Assembly: GCF_016863195.1 (NCBI RefSeq)
Contig: NZ_BOOK01000056.1
Location: 1-64,000, forward strand
Source: Paraplanobispora takensis
Lineage (GTDB): Bacteria > Actinomycetota > Actinomycetes > Streptosporangiales > Streptosporangiaceae
DNA: 64,000 nucleotides
Direction of reading: 5' to 3'
Part shown: piece after piece, positions 58,077 through 64,000 of the stretch
Layout: every line of letters starts with the position of its first letter
How positions within the stretch are numbered: position 1 is the first letter of the stretch
The notes under the pieces: generated by a model
What the model saw: the letters and a program-made list of their open reading frames with translations, nothing else
Told to the model about the DNA's origin: nothing
The model's database searches: none
Program-made: the position numbers and the translations under genes

Positions 58077-58529
58077 TCACGACGGCCGGCGGTGGCCCAC
58101 CAGCGGCTCCCACGACCCGGGCTTCCGGCTGTCGGCCCAGGCGACGAACCGCCCGATCAGGTGTCCGGCAACGGCCCGCGGAAACGGGACCGTCTGACCC
58201 GTCTCCATGTCCGTCACGGCCGGCGCCGCGGGGTCGTCCGCCAGCCACCGGCCGCTCGGTGACAGGCCCGCTTCCTGGAAGCTGCCGTTCCTCTCCTTCT
58301 CCGGGATCGGCAGCACGTTCCCTTCCAGGTCGTAGAACACCTTGCCGTCGCTGAGACCCAGCCGCCATTCCCAGACCATCGTCCCGGCCAGCGCGCTCTG
58401 GAGCAGGTCCTCGGCCGCGTGCCGGTCCCCGCCGGTCAGCAGATACGCCAGGCGCATCAGAGCCGGCGAGGGCGCCGAAACGAAGTCGCGGAACCGTCGC
58501 TCCTCTGCGGCGTCCACGATCACCTCCAC
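58077..58529 (-). pseudogene. Chimeric remnant: SigE-type sigma factor N-terminus fused to propeller-protein C-terminus
   Basis: A 150-residue open frame. Residues 1-47 (RRFRDFVSAPSPALMRLAYL, LTGGDRHAAEDLLQSALA) are the start of region 2 of SigE-family ECF sigma factors. Without transition, residues 48-150 read as the end of a WD40/TolB-like protein (DGKVFYDLEGNVLPIPEKER, GLSPSGRWLADDP, VAWADSRKPGSWEPL). In actinomycetes such sigma factors are commonly followed by a propeller-type membrane gene. A deletion that joined both genes in frame explains this. Most of sigma region 2 and all of region 4 are missing, so it cannot act as a sigma factor. Confidence 0.7.
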
Positions 58530-58569
58530 TGTGCGGTTACGTCACTAAGACGCTCCACAGCGGATGCGG

Positions 58570-59343
58570 CTATGCCTGCCCTGCGGCACGGAGTTCGGCG
58601 ATCCGCGCGACGATCTCCGTCACCGTCTCCGCCGGGAAAGGCATCCGGGCGGTGTCGCCGCCGGTGGTGAGGATCCCGGCCGCGGCGACGTGGTCGGCGT
58701 GCTGGCGCCGTACGAACTCGCGGTCCACGACGGCGCCGTGACCGGGCACCACCGTCTCGCCCGGCAGGTCCAGCAGGCGCGCGAGCGTGTCCGGCCACTC
58801 CAGCGGGAACGCGCCGCCGAACTGCGGCGGCGCCCCCTCCTCGACCAGGTCGCCGGCGAAGACCACCCCCGCGCCGGGGACCTCGACCACGATGTCGTTG
58901 TCGGTGTGCCCTCGGCCGAGATGGCGCAGGTGGACCGGGCGCCCGCCGAGGTCGAGGGTGACGGCGTCGGTGAACGTACGGCCCGGCGGCGTGATCTCCA
59001 CCTCGGCCAGTTCCTCCGGGCCCTCGTGCAGCCACTCGCGCCGCTGCGCCTCGCCGGTGGCCGCGGCCGCCTCGGCGCACCTGACGTGGCCCCAGATGTC
59101 GGCGGGCAGGAAGACGGCGTTGCCGAAGAAGTGGTCGAAGTGCGCGTGGGTGTTGACCACGGTCCAGGGCAGGGCGGTGACGGACCGCACGGCCTCGGCC
59201 AGGTCCCGGCCCTGACGGTGGGACATGCGCGTGTCGACGACCAGGCAGCCCTCGTCCCCGACGACCAGCCCGGCGTTCAGGTCGAACGACTCGTGCCGCC
59301 GGACGTAGATCCGGTCCCCGACTTCCCACCACCGTTCGTCCAT
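58570..59343 (-). CDS. Metallo-beta-lactamase-fold hydrolase
   Basis: A 257-residue enzyme with VNTHAHFDHFFGN (HxHxDH), LGRGHTDNDIVVEVPGAGVV, FAGDLVEEG (metal-bridging Asp) and VVPGHGAVVD (last His). The metal set is complete, so it should bind two metal ions. Overall it resembles uncharacterised cyclase or thiolesterase-type family members more than true beta-lactamases. The substrate is unknown. It reads away from the GH25 gene on the same strand, separated by 38 bp. Confidence 0.9.
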   Translation of the reverse strand: MDERWWEVGDRIYVRRHESFDLNAGLVVGDEGCLVVDTRMSHRQGRDLAEAVRSVTALPWTVVNTHAHFDHFFGNAVFLPADIWGHVRCAEAAAATGEAQRREWLHEGPEELAEVEITPPGRTFTDAVTLDLGGRPVHLRHLGRGHTDNDIVVEVPGAGVVFAGDLVEEGAPPQFGGAFPLEWPDTLARLLDLPGETVVPGHGAVVDREFVRRQHADHVAAAGILTTGGDTARMPFPAETVTEIVARIAELRAAGQA

Positions 59344-59381
59344 GGGTCCGAGCCTGCCAGATCACCGGAGCGGGTGCGGGC

Positions 59382-60428
59382 TCACCGGGCCTTGGCGGTC
59401 AGCCTCAGGTTCACCGTGCCGATCGTGAGGTCCAGTCCCCGCCTGGCGTTCCGGGCGGAGGCGGAGGGCCTGGTGACAAAGGTGAGCTTCACCCTGGCGC
59501 GGGGGGACAGCTTGGGGATCGTGCAGCGCACCGCCGTACCGCTGAACCGGCAGCCCTTGCCCGCCTTGACGATCTTCTGCCCGCCGAACGTCCGGCCCGC
59601 GACCTTGAGCGCCGTGATCGGCTTGGCGGTGGTGTTGGTCAGCGTGACGGTGTAGGTGTTCCCGGTGACCCGCCCAGCCGCCTTGACCTTCGGCGCCGGC
59701 CTGGCCAGCAGCCTGAGCTGGGAGGGCGTGCCGTTGAAGGAGTTCTTGCCGCCGGGGGAGCCGGCGACCTTGTCGGCCGACTGCCAGAAGGTGTACCGGG
59801 TCCAGCTCGCCGGCAACTCCCCCGGCTCGGTGCCCCACCGGGCCAGCCAGAGCGGGTTGCGGCCGAAGGCGGGGGAGTCGCCGGTGCAGGTCCGCCACCA
59901 GCTCGTGGTGGTGTAGATGATCGCGTCGCGGCCGGTCCGCTGCCGGTAGCGGCGGGTGAAGTCCCCCACCCAGTCGACCATCTGCTCGCGGTCGAGGCCG
60001 TAGCAGGAGTTGAGGCCGTTGCGGTTGCGGTAGGGGTTGTCCTCCACGTCGAGCACGCCCGGCAGGGTCTTGCCGTCGGAGCGCCAGCCGCCGCCGTTGT
60101 CCACGAAGAAGTCGGCCTGCGCGGCGCCGTCGGACTCGTGCGGCTGGGCGAAGTGGTAGGCCCCGCGGATCAGCCCGGCCTCGGCGGCGCCGCCGTACTG
60201 GGCGTCGAAACGCTCGTTCAGATAGTCGAGCCCCTCGGAGGCGTACACGAAGGCGAACGCCGTCCCGCTGCCGGCGACGCTCCCCCAGTCGATCTCACCG
60301 GACCAGTTGCTGACGTCCACCCCGGTGACGGCCGAGCCCCGGGAGACTCCCGCCGCGGCCACCTGGGAGGCCGCGGGTATGAGCGCCCCCACCATGACGG
60401 CGGCGACCACCGCAGAAAGACGTTTCAC
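59382..60428 (-). CDS. Secreted GH25 lysozyme (muramidase)
   Basis: A 348-residue exported enzyme from GTG 60428 with GGGGGA upstream. After the signal peptide (to about AASQVAAAG) the GH25 barrel has GVDVSNWSGEIDWGSVAG (Asp), FAFVYASEGLDY, RGAYHFAQPHESDGA, LPGVLDVEDNPYRN (Asp, Glu), and DAIIYTTTSWWRTC, FWQSADKVAG. The last 95 residues form a beta-rich extension (TYTVTLTNTTAKPITALKVA) resembling secretion-linked Ig-like domains. It cuts MurNAc-GlcNAc bonds in peptidoglycan. Confidence 0.93.
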   Translation of the reverse strand: MKRLSAVVAAVMVGALIPAASQVAAAGVSRGSAVTGVDVSNWSGEIDWGSVAGSGTAFAFVYASEGLDYLNERFDAQYGGAAEAGLIRGAYHFAQPHESDGAAQADFFVDNGGGWRSDGKTLPGVLDVEDNPYRNRNGLNSCYGLDREQMVDWVGDFTRRYRQRTGRDAIIYTTTSWWRTCTGDSPAFGRNPLWLARWGTEPGELPASWTRYTFWQSADKVAGSPGGKNSFNGTPSQLRLLARPAPKVKAAGRVTGNTYTVTLTNTTAKPITALKVAGRTFGGQKIVKAGKGCRFSGTAVRCTIPKLSPRARVKLTFVTRPSASARNARRGLDLTIGTVNLRLTAKAR

Positions 60429-60552
60429 GTGAATCCCCCGTTCCCGCGTGACGACGGGGAAGATCCTGACGGATGCCTCCGGGGATCGCAAGGGTGACGG
60501 GGAACGGCGGGTCCGGGCGGATCGTCCCCGGCCCGCCGTACCGCCGCGGTGG

Positions 60553-61122
60553 TCACTTCCTGCCGTAGGTGAGGATGACCGTGCCCTCGCGGAGGGTACG
60601 GGTGCCCTCCAGGGTGAAGTACGCGGGGGAGAAACCGGCGGTGAACAGGGGGATGCCGGCCCCGGCGACCACCGGATAGAGCTTGACGACGAGCGCGTCG
60701 ATCTCCGGGAGCAGGGTGCCCGCCAGGCGCGAGCCGCCCGCCAGGTAGATGTCCCCGCCCTCCTCCGCCTTCAGCTGCCGGATCCGGCCGACCACGTCGT
60801 CGGAGACGATCTCGACCGCGGGGTCGGGGCTCTCCGCCGTACTCGTGGAGACCACGTACTGACGCAGATGGGCGTAGGGGCTGGTGATCCCGGCCTTCAG
60901 GGCGGGTTCGTAGGTGACGCGCCCCTGCACGACGGTGTCGAAGTTCGGGTTGGGGACGTCCACTCCGAGCTGCTCGCGCAGGTGCGTCGGCAGGGTGTCG
61001 GGGAAGTCCTCGACGATGAAGTCGACGACGTCCTGCGTCACGGGGAAGAAGTCGTAGCTTTCGTCGGGGGCGGCGATGAAGCCGTCGATGGTCATGCCGA
61101 CGTAGTAGACGAGCTTTCGCAT
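60553..61122 (-). CDS. Dihydrofolate reductase-like (RibD C-terminal family) protein
   Basis: A 189-residue cytoplasmic protein from ATG 61122, with GAAGGA upstream. It starts RKLVYYVGMTIDGFIAAPDE and has VVQGRVTYEPALKAG, YVVSTSTA, IYLAGGSRLAGTLLPEIDAL and LTYGRK. This DHFR-fold family reduces pterin or pyrimidine-type compounds with NADPH. A true folate role is not implied. It is divergent from a TetR regulator with a clear operator, so it is probably induced by a xenobiotic. Confidence 0.9.
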   Translation of the reverse strand: MRKLVYYVGMTIDGFIAAPDESYDFFPVTQDVVDFIVEDFPDTLPTHLREQLGVDVPNPNFDTVVQGRVTYEPALKAGITSPYAHLRQYVVSTSTAESPDPAVEIVSDDVVGRIRQLKAEEGGDIYLAGGSRLAGTLLPEIDALVVKLYPVVAGAGIPLFTAGFSPAYFTLEGTRTLREGTVILTYGRK

Positions 61123-61175
61123 ATGCGGTCCTTCGCTGGTGGCGGGCTCTTCGGGGGTCTTGCCGGGCTGTCCGG

Positions 61176-61355
61176 TCACCGCGCGCCGCCGGGCTTGGGC
61201 AGGGGCCTGGGCCGCGGGAGCGAACGCGGTCGCGGGGTGCGCCGCCGGCGATCCGGGACGGCGCTCGTGCCGGGCGGGGCGGTCTGTACGGCGGGCCGCG
61301 CCGCGGTGGCGACCGTGACGGTGAAGGTGAGCGGAGCGGTCTGCTGTCCTCGCAT
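61176..61355 (-). CDS. Possible 59-residue Arg/Pro-rich protein
   Basis: ATG 61355 follows AGAGGGAA by about seven bases. The product begins MRGQQTAPLTFTVTVATAAR, then has DRRRRTPRPRSLPRPRPLPK and ends GGAR. It lies between the TetR operator and the DHFR-like gene, on that gene's strand, and would be the first gene of its transcript. Composition is odd for a globular protein, so it may be a spurious frame in GC-rich leader DNA. Confidence 0.3.
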   Translation of the reverse strand: MRGQQTAPLTFTVTVATAARPAVQTAPPGTSAVPDRRRRTPRPRSLPRPRPLPKPGGAR

Positions 61356-61380
61356 CGGTGTTCCCTCTCAGCACTTGAGG

Positions 61381-61420
61381 TGTAGTACTATGTTCGAAGT
61401 GGTTTGAACGTAGTACTACA
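61381..61420. promoter_or_regulatory. TetR operator: inverted repeat of TGTAGTACTA
   Basis: TGTAGTACTA at 61381-61390 and its exact reverse complement TAGTACTACA at 61411-61420, centre to centre 30 bp. Each half contains the 8-bp palindrome TAGTACTA, so two dimers may bind. It lies between the divergent DHFR-like and TetR genes, 38 bp before the TetR start. Confidence 0.8.
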
Positions 61421-61458
61421 TCCAGAGTGGTGTCAACACCGACCCGGGAGAGATTGCG

Positions 61459-62046
61459 ATGCGGCAGAATCCGGCACGACGGGCGGCACTCCTCGACGCC
61501 GCCATCGAGGTCCTGGCCCGCGAGGGAGCCCGCGGCCTGACCTTCCGCGCCGTCGACGTCGAGGCGCAGGTGCCCAACGGCACGGCCTCCAACTACTTCG
61601 ACAACCGCGACGACATGCTCACCCAGATCGGCTACCGCTTCTACGAGCGTGTCGAGCCCGACCCGGGCGTGCTGGCCGCCGGCCTGGAGGGACCCCGCGA
61701 CCGCGCCAAGGTCACCCAGCTCATGCACGACCTGGTGGACCGCATCAGCCGCTTCCGCTCCGGATATCTGGCACTGCTGGAGCTACGGCTGGAGGCCACC
61801 CGCCGTCCGGAGCTGCGCCGCCTCCTCACCGAGCGCATCCGCGCCGACGTCGACGCCAACATCCGCTATCACACGGAGTCCGGCCTGCCCGGTGACGCGA
61901 CCACCGTGGTCCTGCTCTATCTGGCGCTGAACTGGCTGATCGTGGAACGGCTCACGCTGCCCGACGTCTTCCCGGAAGACCGGATCCACGACCTGGTCAC
62001 CGACGTCGTCGACCGCATCCTGCCCGGCCCGGACCACTCGGGATGA
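61459..62046 (+). CDS. TetR-family transcriptional regulator
   Basis: A 195-residue regulator. HTH: RRAALLDAAIEVLAREGARG, LTFRAVDVEAQVPNGTASNY and FDNRDDMLTQIG. The C-terminal domain has RISRFRSGYLALLELRLEAT and VVLLYLALNWLIVER, a pattern of TetR_C_6/17-type ligand domains. A GGGAGAG site precedes the ATG at 61459. Its operator lies between it and the DHFR-like reductase gene, which it probably represses. Confidence 0.92.
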   Translation: MRQNPARRAALLDAAIEVLAREGARGLTFRAVDVEAQVPNGTASNYFDNRDDMLTQIGYRFYERVEPDPGVLAAGLEGPRDRAKVTQLMHDLVDRISRFRSGYLALLELRLEATRRPELRRLLTERIRADVDANIRYHTESGLPGDATTVVLLYLALNWLIVERLTLPDVFPEDRIHDLVTDVVDRILPGPDHSG

Positions 62047-62062
62047 ACCCGGCCGTGCGCAC

Positions 62063-62104
62063 GAGTCGGGATTCACGAGCCGGGATTCACGAGCCGGGAT
62101 TCAC
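62063..62104. repeat. Three tandem 14-bp repeats overlapping a stop codon
   Basis: GAGTCGGGATTCAC at 62063-62076 and two GAGCCGGGATTCAC copies at 62077-62104. They lie between convergent TetR and DUF4291 genes; the latter's stop codon (62101-62103) is inside the third unit. Confidence 0.85.
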
Positions 62105-62667
62105 GAGTCGACGAGCAGGCGTCGTCCGATCTCCCGGGGCAGCGGATAGGGCCGTTCCGCGGGCACCAGCCGCTGGGCTCTCGCCGCGTTTCCCGCCTGT
62201 ACCGAGCCCGCGATCTTCCGGACCAGGGCGGTGATGTCGGTCAGGTCGACGACCCACTCGTCCGCGAACGTGCGGATCAGCCCGCGGCCGATGCCGACCT
62301 GGATGCTGTAGTGGTTGAGCGCGGCCCCGCGCAGCGAACGCTCGGGGTCCCACTGGACATGGACCGCCGCCCGGGTGAGGGCCTTCGGATCCGCGGTCGT
62401 CAGCACCGCCCGGGAGAGCGCATCGTGCCATCCTTCCCGGGTGATCCGTACCGCCAGGACGCGTTCCTGACCGGCTTTGCGCGCCCAGTTGCTCCGGTGC
62501 ATGAGCCACAGGAACGAGGGCTTGATCCACGTCATGCGCCCGAACGAGAAGGGCGGCACGAACCGCCCGGCCCGCAGGGCCGGATCCGCCACGGCAGCCG
62601 AGTACGCCTGGTACATCACGATGGTCCGATCGTCATAGTCGGCGCGGATCCGGTACTGAGGCGACAT
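62101..62667 (-). CDS. DUF4291 family protein
   Basis: A 188-residue protein from ATG 62667. It is a good fit to DUF4291: [83 protein letters not shown] and DITALVRKI. The family occurs across bacteria and fungi and, to my knowledge, has no established activity. No operon partners. The C-terminus (LLVDS) extends into the 14-bp repeat array, so its end may have been altered. Confidence 0.9.
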   Translation of the reverse strand: MSPQYRIRADYDDRTIVMYQAYSAAVADPALRAGRFVPPFSFGRMTWIKPSFLWLMHRSNWARKAGQERVLAVRITREGWHDALSRAVLTTADPKALTRAAVHVQWDPERSLRGAALNHYSIQVGIGRGLIRTFADEWVVDLTDITALVRKIAGSVQAGNAARAQRLVPAERPYPLPREIGRRLLVDS

Positions 62668-62808
62668 GCCGCGCACCCTGCCACCCGCCCGCTCCCCGCC
62701 GCAAAGGCATTTCCCGCTGCGCTCCCCTCACCGGATCACCGTCGCCGCGCCGCCCGAGGGCGGATACGCTGTCGCGCCCATATCCACGACGGCACGGAAG
62801 GCACGGGC

Positions 62809-63210
62809 GTGATCCGCTACACCGATGACATGAGCACGATCGGGACCGATCAGTTGCGGGGCTTCTTCGTCGGCTGGCCGAGCCCGCCGTCGGCGGAGAA
62901 ACACCTGGCGGTGCTGCGCGGCAGTCACCGCGCGATCGCCGCGCTGGACGAGGACGGGCGCGTCGTCGGCTTCGTCAACATGATCAGCGACGGCGTGCTG
63001 ACCGCGTTCATCCCCTGGCTCGAAGTCCTCCCCGAGTATCAGGGCCGGGGGATCGGCCGCGAGCTGGTACGGCGGATCCTCGCCGAGGCCGGGGAGTTCT
63101 ACTCCGTCGACCTGATGTGCGATCCCGCGCTCCAGCCGTACTACGAGCGTCTGGGGATGCGGCCCCTGACCGGCATGGGCCTGCGCAACCGGTCGGCCCT
63201 GCAGAAGTGA
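62809..63210 (+). CDS. GNAT-family N-acetyltransferase
   Basis: A 133-residue single GNAT domain from GTG 62809. It has IGTDQLRGFFVGWPSPPSAE, AIAALDEDGRVVGFVNMISD, the acetyl-CoA loop LEVLPEYQGRGIGRELVRRI and YYERLGMRPLTGM near the end. It acetylates an unknown amine in the cytoplasm. No clear ribosome site (GGCACGGGC only), so the start is moderately certain. Its end is overlapped antisense by the next open frame. Confidence 0.88.
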   Translation: MIRYTDDMSTIGTDQLRGFFVGWPSPPSAEKHLAVLRGSHRAIAALDEDGRVVGFVNMISDGVLTAFIPWLEVLPEYQGRGIGRELVRRILAEAGEFYSVDLMCDPALQPYYERLGMRPLTGMGLRNRSALQK

Positions 63211-63451
63211 CGCCCGGCCGTTCCGCACGCGCGGCCGTTCCGCACGCCCGGCCGCCCCATCGCAGCCCCCGGCAGGAGAGCCGGATCAGCCCGAAGAGGA
63301 ATGCGACGTCGAACAACAGGTAGCACATGAGCAGGACTTCACCGAGCGACGCCTGACCACTCTCACGCGCCCATTCGTGAAGCACCCATGTGACGATCAT
63401 GCCCAGCGCGTAGCCGAGCATCGCCAAGGCCTCGTTGTACCCGCCTCGCAT
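63008..63451 (-). CDS. Possible small membrane protein, 3' end uncertain
   Basis: From ATG 63451 the first 65 residues look real: MRGGYNEALAMLGYALGMIV, then HEWARESGQASLGEVLLMCY and LLFDVAFLFGLIRL, giving two membrane helices. Beyond about residue 75 the sequence is Arg/Gly/Pro-rich and lies antisense to the GNAT gene, with no stop before 63008. Either a short gene has lost its stop by deletion or frameshift, or the GNAT overlap is real. No family recognised. Confidence 0.45.
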   Translation of the reverse strand: MRGGYNEALAMLGYALGMIVTWVLHEWARESGQASLGEVLLMCYLLFDVAFLFGLIRLSCRGLRWGGRACGTAARAERPGVTSAGPTGCAGPCRSGAASPDARSTAGARDRTSGRRSRTPRPRRGSAVPARGRSPGPDTRGGLRARG

Positions 63452-63463
63452 GCACCGATCTTA

Positions 63464-63552
63464 GGTACGAGCCCAGACGGGCTTTCAGCGAGGAGCAGCA
63501 GGCCGAGTTCGACGGCTTCCTCGCCGCTCGCCAGAAGGCGGGAGCCGTCTGA
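63464..63552 (+). pseudogene. C-terminal remnant of an unidentified gene
   Basis: One frame reads YEPRRAFSEEQQAEFDGFLA followed by ARQKAGAV and a TGA at 63550-63552, with ordinary protein composition but no start codon. It appears to be the end of a lost gene. Low certainty. Confidence 0.3.
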
Positions 63553-63633
63553 TCGATCCCGCCGGGACGGTGATCTCCGGCCGGTGATGGGCGACCATGG
63601 AGTGAATCCACCGAAGCGAGGAGGACGACCCGG

Positions 63634-64000
63634 ATGGGGCTGGAGATCGAGAGCCGACCGTCCGACTCGCCGTACATCGAGCGGGTGTGGCGGAGCAGCA
63701 GCTCCGGCGTCGACCGGATGACGTCGATCGCGACGGTGCACTGGGACCTGGTCTTCTGGGAGCACCGGGGTCAGGTCAACGTGAGCGTCCAGGGACCGGA
63801 GTCGAGGGCGAGCACGGCCGTCGTCCCCGAGGACGCCACGTTCTACGGGATCATCTTCTCGCTCGGCACCTCGATGCCCCACCTCCCGGTCGGCCGGCTC
63901 GTCGACGGCTCGGCGCCGATCCCCGACGCGACGCGCAGATCGTTCTGGCTGAAGGGCTCCGCCTGGAGCCTTCCCGACTATGACAACGCCGAGGACTTCG
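63634..64000 (+). CDS. AraC-type transcriptional regulator, N-terminal part (runs off window)
   Basis: The open frame from ATG 63634 reads 122 codons to the window edge; GAGGAGGA lies about eight bases upstream. It has YIERVWRSSSSGVDRMTSIA, VHWDLVFWEHRGQVNVSVQG, PEDATFYGIIFSLGTSMPHL and FWLKGSAWSLPDYDNAEDF. This is the beta-barrel sensory region I recognise from actinobacterial AraC-family regulators; the C-terminal AraC helix-turn-helix pair would lie beyond the window. Target and ligand are unknown. Confidence 0.8.
   Translation, partial: MGLEIESRPSDSPYIERVWRSSSSGVDRMTSIATVHWDLVFWEHRGQVNVSVQGPESRASTAVVPEDATFYGIIFSLGTSMPHLPVGRLVDGSAPIPDATRRSFWLKGSAWSLPDYDNAEDF

Overview
The window is high-GC actinomycete DNA, most likely from the Streptosporangiaceae (Streptosporangium or Nonomuraea type). 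Evidence: strong GC-biased codon use, many GTG starts, a proteasome activator, CrgA, a class E sortase, and the conserved fhaA-fhaB-pstP-rodA-pbpA-pknA-pknB block that normally lies near the chromosomal origin. The genus is inference. No intact phage, insertion sequence, CRISPR array or rRNA was seen; two tRNA genes are present.

Layout. 1-4.7 kb: an HxlR regulator with an odd insertion, a divergent aldo/keto reductase, then a 3-kb islet between an intact tRNA-Ser(UGA) and a decayed partial copy of it. The islet carries an SRPBCC protein, a PadR regulator coupled to a membrane protein, and truncated secreted-protein genes. 4.8-12.1 kb: MinD-like ATPase, quinone oxidoreductase, proteasome activator Bpa, HAD phosphatase, cold-shock protein, and a flavin monooxygenase divergent from a TetR regulator over three matching palindromes. 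12.2-15.2 kb: two overlapping paralogous membrane proteins with Asp-box ectodomains; 418 bp at their 5' ends are nearly identical although the rest has diverged. 15.2-17.6 kb: serS and pheA. 17.7-24 kb: four envelope-glycan genes (GT87 enzyme, phosphatase-superfamily-like membrane protein, MptA/B-like mannosyltransferase, GT2 enzyme) plus a pair of DnaA boxes. 24-30 kb: a signalling cluster (STAS antagonist, anti-sigma-type ATPase, PhoB-type two-component pair, PAS-GAF kinase). 30-34.8 kb: ogt, a TPP riboswitch controlling cytX, rhodanese, tenA, DM13 protein, GPP34 protein. 34.9-39 kb: LCP ligase and two CBS/DUF21 transporters preceded by a short leader ORF.

39.4-52 kb is the conserved cell-wall and division region: tRNA-Leu(CAG), then fhaA, fhaB, pstP, rodA, pbpA and pknA, where each of the last five starts overlaps the previous stop by ATGA (after fhaB), then pknB. 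Facing it are pabA, an overlapping 52-residue membrane protein, srtE, crgA, rhomboid and cyclophilin genes. Together they elongate and cross-link peptidoglycan under Ser/Thr phosphorylation control.

52-64 kb is accessory: a lipid-metabolism-type protein behind a KstR2-like palindrome, a second two-component system sharing a promoter with a secreted protein, a tandem GNAT protein, a sigma-factor/propeller chimera that looks like a deletion scar, MBL hydrolase, GH25 lysozyme, a DHFR-like reductase with a divergent TetR regulator, DUF4291, GNAT, and an AraC-type regulator running off the right edge.

All coordinates and motif calls were read by eye from the sequence. No database search was run, so names rest on recognised motifs and gene order.
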